Below, piece after piece: positions 1-9,191 of a stretch of 64,000 nucleotides of DNA. Each line of letters starts with the position of its first letter. Position 1 is the first letter of the stretch. The stretch is from Ignavibacterium sp037440165 (lineage in GTDB: Bacteria > Bacteroidota > Ignavibacteria > Ignavibacteriales > Ignavibacteriaceae). Where the stretch lies: NCBI RefSeq assembly GCF_037440165.1, contig NZ_JBBIUQ010000014.1, positions 20,177-84,176 on the forward strand, written 5' to 3'. A program made the position numbers and the translations under genes. The notes beneath the pieces were generated by a model that ran no database searches, was not told the origin of the DNA, and worked only from the letters and a program-made list of their open reading frames with translations.

Positions 1-2
1 AA

Positions 3-1025
3 AACTTTTGGATTATTCCACAATATCTGATATTCAAATCAAAAACTTTTCACGGCAAAGAAGAAAAGTTATATTGTGTGCAAAATTTTCTTTCATCAAT
101 GCCGAATGATGAAATGAAAAAAATTGCTTTTGCAGAATCACAGAAGTTTATAAAAAAGATTGTAAACGATACTTTATTATTGAAAAAAGAAAATGTGTCA
201 ATCGTAAAAACATCTGATAATGATTCTTCAGTTTGGAAACAAAAAGTAAGCGATGCAATCGAAGAGATTAAGGAAAACAAACTACAGAAAATTGTACTTG
301 CTAGAAAAGTTGAATATGAAATTTCCGGGACGGTAATCTGGTCTGATATTTTTGAAAAACTCAATTCAGATTATCCGGATTGTTTTAATTTTCTTGTCAA
401 ATCCGGCGGAGATTATTTCTTTGGTTCGAGTCCCGAACTTCTTGGGAAATTTGAAATAGATATTTTTAAGACAGAAGCTCTTGCCGGCTCTATAAACAGA
501 GGCTCTGATGAGAATGAAGATTCTGATCTGGCACTTTTACTTTCTGCAAGCAGAAAAAATAAAAAAGAACACGATATTGTGATTGATCATTTAATAGATA
601 ATCTTAACAATCATCTTTTCAATATAGAGATTGATGAAACTCCTTTAATCAAAAGACTTAAAAATATTCAGCATCTTCAGACAAAAATTTCAGGGAAATT
701 AAAAGACAATCTGAAATATTTTAATGTTATCAATTCGATTTTTCCAACACCTGCCATTTGCGGAATCCCAACACGCCAAACATTAAACAATCTTAAAACA
801 CTTGAAGCTTTCGACAGAGGTTTATATTCAGGAATTGTTGGTGCTTTTAATTTATCCGGTGAAGCTGAGTTTTATGTTGCAATTCGTTCAGCACTAATTT
901 CCGATAATAAGCTGACTGCATTTGCCGGTTGCGGAATTGTTGAAGAATCGAATCCGGATGAAGAGTACACAGAAACAGAGTTGAAACTCCAACCGATAAT
1001 TTCCCTTTTCAGTAATGAAAATTAA
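3..1025 (+). CDS. menF: Isochorismate synthase, 5'-truncated by window edge
   Basis: Converts chorismate to isochorismate, the first committed step of menaquinone synthesis, in the cytoplasm. The C-terminal chorismate-binding domain is visible: an LAGSINRG segment, a KKEHDIVID segment, FPTPAICGIP, GLYSGIVG and the terminal FAGCGIVEESNPDEEY followed by an ETELK segment. The frame is open to the first base of the window and the residues before the GTG at 78 (PQYLIFKS, GKEEKLYC) read as normal protein, so the gene begins upstream and 78 is not the start. The stop overlaps menD by 11 bp, so the two are translationally coupled. An EntC-like siderophore role is unlikely given the men genes that follow. 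Confidence 0.93.
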   Translation, partial: NFWIIPQYLIFKSKTFHGKEEKLYCVQNFLSSMPNDEMKKIAFAESQKFIKKIVNDTLLLKKENVSIVKTSDNDSSVWKQKVSDAIEEIKENKLQKIVLARKVEYEISGTVIWSDIFEKLNSDYPDCFNFLVKSGGDYFFGSSPELLGKFEIDIFKTEALAGSINRGSDENEDSDLALLLSASRKNKKEHDIVIDHLIDNLNNHLFNIEIDETPLIKRLKNIQHLQTKISGKLKDNLKYFNVINSIFPTPAICGIPTRQTLNNLKTLEAFDRGLYSGIVGAFNLSGEAEFYVAIRSALISDNKLTAFAGCGIVEESNPDEEYTETELKLQPIISLFSNEN

Positions 1026-2739
1026 AGTCAACAAAAATATTTTGTGGACGAATCTGCTTACAATATTTTTTGTTAAAGCAGGGATTAAATTTGCATGTAT
1101 TTCGCCTGGTTCACGAAGCACACCTCTAACATTCTCAATTGCATCAGAAAAAAAAATTAAATCATTTCCGATTGTTGACGAAAGAAGTTCTGCTTTTTTT
1201 GCTCTTGGTCTTTCAAAAGCTTCTGACTCTCCTGTTGTTATTGTTACTACTTCAGGTACAGCAACAGCGGAGTTATATCCAGCAATAATTGAAGCATATC
1301 AAAGTCGGATTCCTTTAATTATTTGCACTGCTGACAGACCAGCTTATCTCAGAAATACGGGCAGTAATCAGACTATAAATCAGAAAAATATTTATAAAAA
1401 TCATATTCGCTATTTTGCGGAGATTTCACTTCCTTCAACTAATAAAAAGAATATAAAAACTCTTCTGAATCAAGCGGCTGAATCTTTATTTATTGCAAAG
1501 TTTAAAGACAGAGGTCCGGTGCATTTAAATTTTCAGTTCGAGAAACCATTTGAACCGGACTCAATTACTGATGAGGTTAATGATAACATAATCTCATTCG
1601 CTTACGAATACATTGAAAAGCTGCTTCTAACTGATGTAAAAGTTGAAACAAAACCAATTGAAAATTTTTCTTTCGAACAAGTTTCACTCATTACAGTTGG
1701 TGCAGGTAAAACTGATAAAGAATTTTTAAAGCTGATTGATAAATTTTCATCAAGTTACAACATTCCCGTTTTTGCAGATGTTAATTCTGGTTTGAGGTTT
1801 TCGAATCACAGCATAAAGAATCTTATATCAAATTATGAAGCACTCGTCAAGAATAGTTTCTTCAAAAATAAATTTAAGTTCGGGAAAGTCTTACATTTCG
1901 GGAGAAATTTAACTTCACAATCACTTGAAGATTATATAGTTAAATCAAAAGCAAAAAGAATTGTGGTTAATGAATTTGGTGACAGATTCGATTCAACTAG
2001 AAAAGCAGAAATAATTAAATACAAGCCGAAAGAGTTTATTCATAAAATTTTGCAGTCCGGACTAAAAAAATCTTCAGTAGAGATATTTGCTTCATTAAAA
2101 GTACTTGATAAAAAAATTGAAAGTATAAAACAAAAAATTTTCAGCTCTTCATTAAACGAAGTAAATATTATTTTAGAATTAGTCGGAAGAATCCCTGCCG
2201 GTTCAAATTTGTATGTAGGAAACAGTTTGCCTGTGCGTGATTTGGATTTTTTCTCTTCAAGAATTGAAAACGAAATCAGAGTTTATCAGAATCGCGGAGC
2301 AAGCGGCATAGATGGAATAATCTCCTCAGCACTTGGTGTTGCACTTGCATCAAAGAAAGAAACTTATCTGGTTATAGGTGATTTATCTTTTTATTATGAT
2401 TTGAACAGTTTAATGATTGCAAAGCAGTTTGAAATTCCCTTAAAAATAATTTTGATAAATAACAACGGCGGGGCAATTTTTAATTATCTGCCAATCTCTA
2501 AGTCTCAGAAAATTTTCGACAAGTATTTTTTAACACCTGTTCATTATGATATAAAAAAAATCTGCGAAGCATTTGGAGCTAATTATAAGTTAGTTAAATC
2601 ACTCAACGAATATAAAAAATCAATTTTAAGTGCGAAGAAAACGAATTCGTGCTTAATTTTGGAAGTGAAAACAAATTCGCTTTTCACAAAACAATTAAAA
2701 GATAAATTCTGGAATTTGTCTAAAGAAATTTTTTGGTGA
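1015..2739 (+). CDS. menD: SEPHCHC synthase MenD
   Basis: Thiamine-diphosphate enzyme that joins isochorismate with 2-oxoglutarate (after decarboxylation) to give SEPHCHC. At 574 residues it has normal family length. The N-terminal pyrimidine-binding domain shows CISPGSRSTPLT and DERSSAFFALG, which carries the glutamate that activates the cofactor; the C-terminal pyrophosphate domain shows a GDLSFYYDLNSL segment followed about 25 residues later by NNNGG, the ThDP/Mg signature. The ATG overlaps the end of menF by 11 bp and menH begins 9 bp after the stop, so it lies inside the men operon. Confidence 0.96.
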   Translation: MKIKVNKNILWTNLLTIFFVKAGIKFACISPGSRSTPLTFSIASEKKIKSFPIVDERSSAFFALGLSKASDSPVVIVTTSGTATAELYPAIIEAYQSRIPLIICTADRPAYLRNTGSNQTINQKNIYKNHIRYFAEISLPSTNKKNIKTLLNQAAESLFIAKFKDRGPVHLNFQFEKPFEPDSITDEVNDNIISFAYEYIEKLLLTDVKVETKPIENFSFEQVSLITVGAGKTDKEFLKLIDKFSSSYNIPVFADVNSGLRFSNHSIKNLISNYEALVKNSFFKNKFKFGKVLHFGRNLTSQSLEDYIVKSKAKRIVVNEFGDRFDSTRKAEIIKYKPKEFIHKILQSGLKKSSVEIFASLKVLDKKIESIKQKIFSSSLNEVNIILELVGRIPAGSNLYVGNSLPVRDLDFFSSRIENEIRVYQNRGASGIDGIISSALGVALASKKETYLVIGDLSFYYDLNSLMIAKQFEIPLKIILINNNGGAIFNYLPISKSQKIFDKYFLTPVHYDIKKICEAFGANYKLVKSLNEYKKSILSAKKTNSCLILEVKTNSLFTKQLKDKFWNLSKEIFW

Positions 2740-2748
2740 GTTTTTCTA

Positions 2749-3594
2749 ATGGAATTATTTTATAAAGACATTAAGATAAATTTGGAAATCCCAAAAGGGA
2801 TTGATGCTGCTAAAGAAACTATGCTGTTTCTTCACGGTTTTACGGGAAGTGCAGAAGAATGGTTTCCAATAATTGAACAGCTTCCTGATGAGTTTAATTA
2901 CGCAGCTCTCGATTTAATCGGACACGGTAAAAGTGATAAACCTGTAAATCCGGATTATTACACAAGTGATTCAATCGTTGAACAGATTAAATTTGTGAAA
3001 GATAAAATTAGCCCGGCAAATCCGTTAATTCTTATCGGTTATTCGATGGGCGGCAGAGCAGCAATATCATTTGCAGTAGCTTATCCGAAAGATGTTAAAG
3101 GATTAGTTCTCGAAAGTGCATCTGCAGGAATTAAGAATGATACAGAGCGGAAGAAAAGATATGAAGACGATATCAAACTTGTCCAGTTCATCCACGATCA
3201 CACAATGGAAGAGTTCATTGAACTTTGGTATGATCAGGAAATGTTTAATACTCAAAGAAGGTTTTCAAACGATAAAATCAAAAAACTTCACAAGAAAAAA
3301 TATGATAACAGTAAAATCGGAATGACGAATATTCTTAAAGGATTTTCAACAGGCATTATGCCGCCGCTTCACGATAAACTAAAATCTATTCCGGTCAAAA
3401 CTGTTTTAATCAGTGGTGAATTAGACAGTAAATACACTTTTATTAATTCAAAAATTGTTAGGAGATTTCACAAAGCAAAACATAAAGTTGTTAAGAATTC
3501 CGGACACAACACTCATCTTGAAGAACCAAAAAGATTTATTGAAATTATAACAAATTATTTAAATCAACTTTTACCTGCACAAGTTCAGAAATAA
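2749..3594 (+). CDS. menH: SHCHC synthase MenH, alpha/beta hydrolase
   Basis: Alpha/beta-hydrolase fold protein of 281 residues that eliminates pyruvate from SEPHCHC to give SHCHC. Visible are the oxyanion segment FLHGFTGSAEEW, the nucleophile elbow GYSMGG with Ser99, and the C-terminal catalytic histidine in SGHNTHLEEP. Other alpha/beta hydrolases share these motifs, so the MenH assignment rests mainly on its position between menD (9 bp gap) and menB (13 bp gap). Confidence 0.88.
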   Translation: MELFYKDIKINLEIPKGIDAAKETMLFLHGFTGSAEEWFPIIEQLPDEFNYAALDLIGHGKSDKPVNPDYYTSDSIVEQIKFVKDKISPANPLILIGYSMGGRAAISFAVAYPKDVKGLVLESASAGIKNDTERKKRYEDDIKLVQFIHDHTMEEFIELWYDQEMFNTQRRFSNDKIKKLHKKKYDNSKIGMTNILKGFSTGIMPPLHDKLKSIPVKTVLISGELDSKYTFINSKIVRRFHKAKHKVVKNSGHNTHLEEPKRFIEIITNYLNQLLPAQVQK

Positions 3595-3607
3595 AACAGG
3601 AAATTCT

Positions 3608-4450
3608 ATGAAATACAATTGGAAAAAAGTTAAAGATTATCAGGACATCATTTACGAAAAACTTGAAGATGAAGGAATAGTTAAAATTACAATCAATCGT
3701 CCTGAAGTACGAAACGCTTTCAGACCTGAAACAGTTAAAGAATTGATTGATGCTTTTAATCACGCCAGAGAAGATCAGTCAGTTGGAGTAATTTTATTAA
3801 CAGGCGCAGGTCCTGCAAAAGATGGTAAATATGCTTTTTGTTCAGGCGGCGATCAGAGAATTCGCGGCGATAAAGGTTACATTGGCAGCGATGATAAAGT
3901 TCCAAGGTTAAATGTTCTCGATCTTCAAAAAATTATCCGTAGTATTCCTAAAGTTGTAATAGCTGTTGTTGCTGGTTATGCAATAGGAGGTGGACATGTT
4001 TTGCATGTGGTTTGTGATTTAACAATTGCAGCAGACAATGCAATATTTGGTCAAACAGGACCAAAGGTTGGAAGTTTTGACGGTGGTTTTGGTTCAAGTT
4101 ATCTTGCAAGAATTGTCGGACAAAAGAAAGCTCGCGAAATCTGGTATTTATGCAGACAATATAATGCACAGCAAGCTCTTGAGATGGGACTTGTTAATAC
4201 TGTAATCCCAATTGATAAACTTGAAGATGAAGCAGTTCAATGGGCAAGAGAAATTATGCAACATAGCCCAATGGCAATTCGTGTTCTTAAATCAGCGTTT
4301 AATGCCGAGCTTGATGGACAGACAGGAATTCAGGAACTTGCGGGAAATGCAACTTTACTTTATTATATGAGCGAAGAAGCTCAGGAAGGTAAGAATGCTT
4401 ATTTGCAAAAGCGTAAACCTGACTTCAAAAAATTCCCTAAACTTCCCTAA
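3608..4450 (+). CDS. menB: 1,4-dihydroxy-2-naphthoyl-CoA synthase MenB
   Basis: Crotonase-superfamily enzyme that cyclises o-succinylbenzoyl-CoA to DHNA-CoA. The 280-residue protein carries the MenB-type FCSGGDQRIRG oxyanion segment, the GYAIGGGHVLHVVCD segment, and GPKVGSFDGGFGSSYLAR, which is diagnostic of MenB rather than of fatty-acid enoyl-CoA hydratases. The C-terminal KRKPDFKKFP is also typical. An AGGAA ribosome-binding site precedes the ATG. It needs the product of menE, encoded downstream, as substrate. Confidence 0.96.
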   Translation: MKYNWKKVKDYQDIIYEKLEDEGIVKITINRPEVRNAFRPETVKELIDAFNHAREDQSVGVILLTGAGPAKDGKYAFCSGGDQRIRGDKGYIGSDDKVPRLNVLDLQKIIRSIPKVVIAVVAGYAIGGGHVLHVVCDLTIAADNAIFGQTGPKVGSFDGGFGSSYLARIVGQKKAREIWYLCRQYNAQQALEMGLVNTVIPIDKLEDEAVQWAREIMQHSPMAIRVLKSAFNAELDGQTGIQELAGNATLLYYMSEEAQEGKNAYLQKRKPDFKKFPKLP

Positions 4451-4464
4451 CTAAACTATTACTG

Positions 4465-5346
4465 ATGAGCAACAGTAAACTTAACTCATGGATATTGGCA
4501 GCAAGACCGAAAACACTTCCTGCTGCCTTAGTTCCGGTTATGGTTGGTTCATCTTTAGCTTATCATCAGGGAAAATTTTATCCGCTGTATTCTCTGATTG
4601 CTTTAATTTGTTCACTTCTAATTCAGATAGGAACAAATTTCACAAATGATTTATATGATCATCTGAAAGGAGCAGATACTGCGAAAAGAAAAGGTCCGCT
4701 CAGAGTGCTTTCTGCCGGACTGATTTCTGTGAATGAAATGAAGAAAGCTATCGCCTTTGTATTTGGATTAACTTTTTTGCTCGGGCTGTATCTGGTTTAT
4801 GTAACTGATCTTAATATTTTTCTAATAGGAGTATTTTCAATAATTGCCGGGCTTGCTTACACTGCAGGACCTTTTCCTCTTGCCTATCACGGACTTGGTG
4901 ATCTTTTTGTTTTTTTATTTTTTGGTATTATAGGCACGATGGGAACTTTTTATCTTCATCATCAGGAATTTTCAATTCTTTCTTTTCTGGTTTCACTTCC
5001 GGTTGGTGCACTGATAACTAATATTCTCATTGTGAATAACTACAGAGATTTTGAAGAGGATAAACAAGCAGGCAAAAATACTCTTGCAGTAATTTTAGGT
5101 AGAAAGTTTTCGAGATATGAATATATATTTTTTTTACTCCTGTCATTTTTTATTCCTTTTGTTCTTTACTTTAAGTACAACTTTGATGAAATAATCTTTC
5201 TTCCCTATCTCACATTGCCTGCTGCTACTATTCTTGTCAAAATGATTTTTAATTTTCAGGGACAGCAGTTGAACAAAACATTAGAATTGAGTGCAAAGTT
5301 TTCCGCTCTGTATGGTTTATTATTTTCAGCAGGAATGATTTTATAA
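4465..5346 (+). CDS. menA: DHNA polyprenyltransferase MenA
   Basis: Integral-membrane UbiA-family prenyltransferase that attaches the polyprenyl tail to 1,4-dihydroxy-2-naphthoate. The 293-residue protein is very hydrophobic with about eight to nine membrane segments. It has both aspartate-rich motifs: NDLYDHLKGADT after the second helix and NNYRDFEEDKQAGKNTLAV on the second cytoplasmic loop. The start RPKTLPAALVPVMVG is typical of MenA. It follows menB after 14 bp and precedes menE by 6 bp. It acts after the CoA-thioester has been hydrolysed, probably by the convergent gene at 6752-7153. Confidence 0.94.
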   Translation: MSNSKLNSWILAARPKTLPAALVPVMVGSSLAYHQGKFYPLYSLIALICSLLIQIGTNFTNDLYDHLKGADTAKRKGPLRVLSAGLISVNEMKKAIAFVFGLTFLLGLYLVYVTDLNIFLIGVFSIIAGLAYTAGPFPLAYHGLGDLFVFLFFGIIGTMGTFYLHHQEFSILSFLVSLPVGALITNILIVNNYRDFEEDKQAGKNTLAVILGRKFSRYEYIFFLLLSFFIPFVLYFKYNFDEIIFLPYLTLPAATILVKMIFNFQGQQLNKTLELSAKFSALYGLLFSAGMIL

Positions 5347-5352
5347 TTTCTG

Positions 5353-6747
5353 ATGAAAGATTTTTTTTATAAATATGATCAGCGTGATGATCTTATATCA
5401 ATAAGAACTGATGCTGAAAGTTTTACTTATAAAAAACTTTTCAATCTTTCGGAAAAACTCTCCAGTGCTTTTGATTCGAAGGTAAACACTCAGCAAAAAT
5501 ATATTCCTATTCTATCATCAAACTCTCCTGAATTCGTAATTATCACTCTTGCTCTTTGGAATCTCGGATTAACTCCAGTTCCATTGAATACAAAATGGAC
5601 TGAAAGCGAGATTAGTTCTGTAATAAATAAATATAAATTTGATATACTTATCTATGAAGAAAAATTCGTTGACAAGCTGAGTTCATTACAAATCAGAAAA
5701 ATTTCTTTTACAGAATTATTTGATACTGAATCGAAATCGTATTCAAAAAAAGATAATGATGAAGCAGTTGTTATATTCACATCAGGCAGCTCTGCACAGC
5801 CAAAAGGTGTTATTCACACATTTGATTCCCTTTCAAACAGTATAATAAATGGAAGTACATTACTAAATCAAAAAGTTTGTGACAGATGGCTCGCCTCTCT
5901 TCCGTTTTATCACATCGGAGGATTTCAGATTATCTGCAGAGCGTTATCAAACGGTTGTGAAATTATTATTCCGAATGATCTTCAAATTATATCTTTGAGC
6001 AATGCAATAGGAAAATTTAAGCCAACACACTTATCGCTTGTACCAACTCAGTTAAAACAATTGCTCGAAGAATCAACTCCAGCACCTAATGAATTAAAGC
6101 TCTGTCTTGTTGGCGGCGGTTTTTCGAATGATAGTTTAATCATTGATGCAGCTGATAAAGGTTGGAAACCTGTTCGGGTTTATGGCTCAACAGAAACTGC
6201 ATCATTTGTTACTTCTGCTGATGTTGAAACAATAAAAAAGAAATCTGATACTGCAGGTAAAGCTGTTGAAAATGTTGAGATAAAAATTTCTTCAGAGGAT
6301 GAAATAATTATTTCATCAAGCAGCTTATTCAAATCTTATCTGAAAGATGATAAAGCAACAAATGACAAGCTAAGAAATAACTTATATTTTTCCGGAGATT
6401 TAGGAATGCTTGATGAAGAAGGATATTTGTTCTTTGAGGCACGAAGAACGGATCTGATAGTTTCAGGCGGTGAAAATGTCAATCCATTTGAAGTTGAATC
6501 AGCTTTATTAAAGATTGAATCAATAAGTGAAGCGTGTGTTTTCCCCATTCAGGATGAAAAGTGGGGACAAATTGTTGCAGCTGCATTAGTAGTTAAAAAA
6601 AATATCGATGAAGAAGTGATAAAATCTGAGTTGAAAAAAAATTTAGCTGCATTCAAAATTCCAAAAAAGTTTTTCTTTGTTGATAAACTTCCAAAAACTT
6701 CACTCGGGAAAATTGAAAGAGAAAAAGTCAGGGAAATGTTTAATTAA
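5353..6747 (+). CDS. menE: o-Succinylbenzoate-CoA ligase MenE
   Basis: Adenylate-forming ligase (ANL superfamily) that activates o-succinylbenzoate with ATP and CoA. The 464-residue protein shows the P-loop FTSGSSAQPKGV, the VYGSTETASF motif, the hinge-region SGDLGMLDEEGYLFF and RRTDLIVSGGENVNPFEVE, and the C-terminal catalytic lysine in PKTSLGKIER. It is the last gene of the men operon and ends 4 bp before the stop of the convergent thioesterase, leaving no room for a conventional hairpin terminator between them. Confidence 0.93.
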   Translation: MKDFFYKYDQRDDLISIRTDAESFTYKKLFNLSEKLSSAFDSKVNTQQKYIPILSSNSPEFVIITLALWNLGLTPVPLNTKWTESEISSVINKYKFDILIYEEKFVDKLSSLQIRKISFTELFDTESKSYSKKDNDEAVVIFTSGSSAQPKGVIHTFDSLSNSIINGSTLLNQKVCDRWLASLPFYHIGGFQIICRALSNGCEIIIPNDLQIISLSNAIGKFKPTHLSLVPTQLKQLLEESTPAPNELKLCLVGGGFSNDSLIIDAADKGWKPVRVYGSTETASFVTSADVETIKKKSDTAGKAVENVEIKISSEDEIIISSSSLFKSYLKDDKATNDKLRNNLYFSGDLGMLDEEGYLFFEARRTDLIVSGGENVNPFEVESALLKIESISEACVFPIQDEKWGQIVAAALVVKKNIDEEVIKSELKKNLAAFKIPKKFFFVDKLPKTSLGKIEREKVREMFN

Positions 6748-6751
6748 ATAT

Positions 6752-7153
6752 TTAGTCTGATAAATTTCTCTGAAGTCCGATCATAATCTCAGTTGTTATT
6801 TCCATCTTATTCCAATTTTCCCTGCTTACAAAAACATGCACAGTTTTAACTGAAGCACAAACTTCATCATTAATTTTCAGTTTGTAAGTTAATTCAAAAG
6901 ATGAAGTCTTCAGCTGAGAGACAAATACTTCAATTGAAATTTCATCACCATATTTAAGTGGTTTATAATAATCACATTCAGTGTGAACAATCGGAACAAC
7001 ATAAATTGGATTATCCCAGTAATCCTCATCTAGTTCGAAACTTCCGATTAACATTTCATAAGCGGAATGGCAAAAATCAAATACACTCGAGAAGAAAATT
7101 ATTCCGGCAGGATCACAATCAAAAAAATTTATGCGTCGGTTAACTTTAAACAT
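6752..7153 (-). CDS. Hot-dog acyl-CoA thioesterase, probable DHNA-CoA hydrolase
   Basis: Protein of 133 residues with the 4-hydroxybenzoyl-CoA thioesterase signature near its start: FFDCDPAGIIFFSSVFDF, where Asp14 corresponds to the catalytic aspartate of that family. A GGAGAG ribosome-binding site precedes the ATG. Its position tail-to-tail with menE suggests it releases DHNA from DHNA-CoA (the MenI step), supplying MenA. That role is an inference from location; a YbgC-like general thioesterase would look the same. Confidence 0.78.
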   Translation of the reverse strand: MFKVNRRINFFDCDPAGIIFFSSVFDFCHSAYEMLIGSFELDEDYWDNPIYVVPIVHTECDYYKPLKYGDEISIEVFVSQLKTSSFELTYKLKINDEVCASVKTVHVFVSRENWNKMEITTEIMIGLQRNLSD

Positions 7154-7397
7154 TTTCTCTCCAATATATAGATGCTTTTTTGAATTTGTATTTTCTTAAA
7201 GTGTTTCTGCTCAGGTTGACTTTTTAATTTTAACAATAAACACTATTACTTAAATTTTAGTGAATAAATTTTTCTTATGTGAATATAAATATTATCAATT
7301 TGTTTTATAAATTTTGGGGAAAGATGTTTGGGAAGTATAAAATTCATTTTATAATAATCGATCGTTATCTACTACTCAGATATTATTAATTAGAATA

Positions 7398-7802
7398 ATG
7401 ACAAATAATTCAAAAGTTAAAAACTTAGAGCTGCCAAAACTTTACAGATACCTATATCTGATAAGCGGAATTTTATTGGTTGCTATTGGTGTGATTGGAA
7501 TTTTTCTTCCTGTACTTCCAACAACGATTTTTCTTATTCTAGCTTCTGCTTGTTTTGTTAAAAGCTCACCAAGAGCTAATGAGTGGCTGAAGAAACATAA
7601 AATTCTTGGGATGTATATCAAAAATTATCAGGATAAAACCGGACTAACTGTAAAAGCAAAAGTAATTAATATTTCTTTATTGTGGATAATGATTTTGCTT
7701 TCTGCTTTCTATTTTACAAATGAATTTTATATCAGAATTATTCTTTTAATGATCGCAGTTGGAGTTACAATTCACTTACTTATGATTAAGTTGAATAAAT
7801 AA
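7398..7802 (+). CDS. DUF454 (YbaN-like) inner-membrane protein
   Basis: Membrane protein of 134 residues with about three to four hydrophobic segments. The family signature is clear: GIIGIFLPVLPTT-like text (here GVIGIFLPVLPTTIFLI), followed by ASACFVKSSPRANEWLKKH and LGMYIKNYQDKTGLTVKAK. Members of this family have no agreed function. It stands alone, divergent from the thioesterase gene across a 244-bp gap in which I see nothing beyond AT-rich spacer. Confidence 0.85.
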   Translation: MTNNSKVKNLELPKLYRYLYLISGILLVAIGVIGIFLPVLPTTIFLILASACFVKSSPRANEWLKKHKILGMYIKNYQDKTGLTVKAKVINISLLWIMILLSAFYFTNEFYIRIILLMIAVGVTIHLLMIKLNK

Positions 7803-7815
7803 GAACAAGCTTTAT

Positions 7816-8577
7816 TCAAATCATTTTCATATCATCAAGAAAAGGAAATTTTTCACGCACTTCATTTATGTAATTCTTATTCATGTCAACTATCACTAAC
7901 TTCTCTTCTTCAACAACCTCAGCCAGCAGATTACCCATCGGATCATAAAAACTTGTACATCCATTGTAATGAAGTTTCCGATCATCGCCAACACGATTAA
8001 CGCCTGCAACATAACATTGATTTTCAATCGCTCGAGCTTTTAACAATGTTCTCCAATGCTCAATTCTTGTATCAGGCCAGTTAGCAATATCAACAATCAG
8101 ATGTGCTCTTTTCTTTGCATACTTTCTATACAACTCAGGGAAACGCAAATCGTAACAAATTGAGAGTCCGATAATATACTTTTTAATTTTAGTTGTTACA
8201 GGTTTTGAACCGGCGCTGTAATGAATATTCTCATTTGAGAATGAGAAAGGGTGAACTTTACGGTAAAGTTTTACCAATCTTCCTTTTGAACTTATATGAA
8301 GAAGCGTGTTAAAAGGTTTTTGTTTTCCGCGTTCAATTATCCCAACGAATACATCAAAAGATTTCTCCTGAGCTAAAGCTGAAAAAAATCTGAATGAATC
8401 ACCACCAATTCCTTCAGCCAGCTGCTCGGAGTTCATTGAGAATCCTGTTAAACTCATTTCGGGAAGAATGAGTAAGTCTATTTTGTCTTCTGCTCTTTCA
8501 ACGAAGGATAAAATTTTTTGTTTGTTGGCTTCTTTATCTTCCCAAACAGGATTGTATTGTAATAATCCGATTTTCAT
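7816..8577 (-). CDS. Nitrilase-superfamily amidohydrolase, omega-amidase-like
   Basis: Carbon-nitrogen hydrolase of 253 residues with the full Glu-Lys-Cys triad: Glu40 in LILPEMSLTGFSMN, Lys in LYRKVHPF, and Cys in LSICYDLRFPELYRK. The segment IANWPDTRIEHWRTLLKARA is typical of the omega-amidase (YafV/Nit2) branch, which deaminates 2-oxoglutaramate-type substrates produced by transaminases. It begins 1 bp after the stop of the membrane protein gene at 8579-9061, so the two are probably co-transcribed. The exact substrate cannot be read from the sequence. Confidence 0.88.
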   Translation of the reverse strand: MKIGLLQYNPVWEDKEANKQKILSFVERAEDKIDLLILPEMSLTGFSMNSEQLAEGIGGDSFRFFSALAQEKSFDVFVGIIERGKQKPFNTLLHISSKGRLVKLYRKVHPFSFSNENIHYSAGSKPVTTKIKKYIIGLSICYDLRFPELYRKYAKKRAHLIVDIANWPDTRIEHWRTLLKARAIENQCYVAGVNRVGDDRKLHYNGCTSFYDPMGNLLAEVVEEEKLVIVDMNKNYINEVREKFPFLDDMKMI

Positions 8578-8578
8578 A

Positions 8579-9061
8579 TCAACTAAATATTAAAATCAAA
8601 ATTGAAATAATTATTCCAATTGCTGCCTGAAAAATAACTTCATTTCCTGACAAATCACCCTTTAAAATTCCGAATGGAGTCCATTTCATCCAGGTGAATT
8701 TCTCTGGTATTTTCTTCTGCAGTATCAAATAATAGAGAACATCCTGCAATCCAAACCATTTTAGTATGACACAACCAATTGAATATTTCCAACCAATTAC
8801 AAAGCCAATGAACAGAATTATAATCATTTCAAAAAGCAGCTGATGAACTCTGTAAGCTTTTATTATTACTTGTTCCGGAAGCTGAGTGCTTCTTCTGATA
8901 AGAGTAAAATGATAACCAAGTATGTCGTAAAGATTAATTAACAAAGCGAATGTCAACAACGACAACCACTTAAATTCAAACATTAAAAAAGCCGAAATGA
9001 TTAACAAAAATATATTCAGCCAAAGCAACCGATAACGAAATATCTCAAGAAGTTCTTTCAA
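8579..9061 (-). CDS. Hypothetical membrane protein
   Basis: Not recognised. The 160-residue protein has four to five hydrophobic segments (about residues 13-45, 78-100, 100-115 and 138-160), a charged central loop with RRSTQLPEQVIIKAYR, and a short KWTPFGILKGDLSG segment near the end. It is immediately upstream of the nitrilase-family gene with a 1-bp gap. No catalytic motif is visible. Confidence 0.72.
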   Translation of the reverse strand: MKELLEIFRYRLLWLNIFLLIISAFLMFEFKWLSLLTFALLINLYDILGYHFTLIRRSTQLPEQVIIKAYRVHQLLFEMIIILFIGFVIGWKYSIGCVILKWFGLQDVLYYLILQKKIPEKFTWMKWTPFGILKGDLSGNEVIFQAAIGIIISILILIFS

Positions 9062-9191
9062 TAAAAATCCTATGAATCTTTTATGATAATATCGTTAAAA
9101 ATCAGAAAAACTCTATTACAGAACAATTTTTACATTTAATCAGTAAGCAATTATTATTTATTTTTGCCAATTAAAATCCGAAATAATTTTG

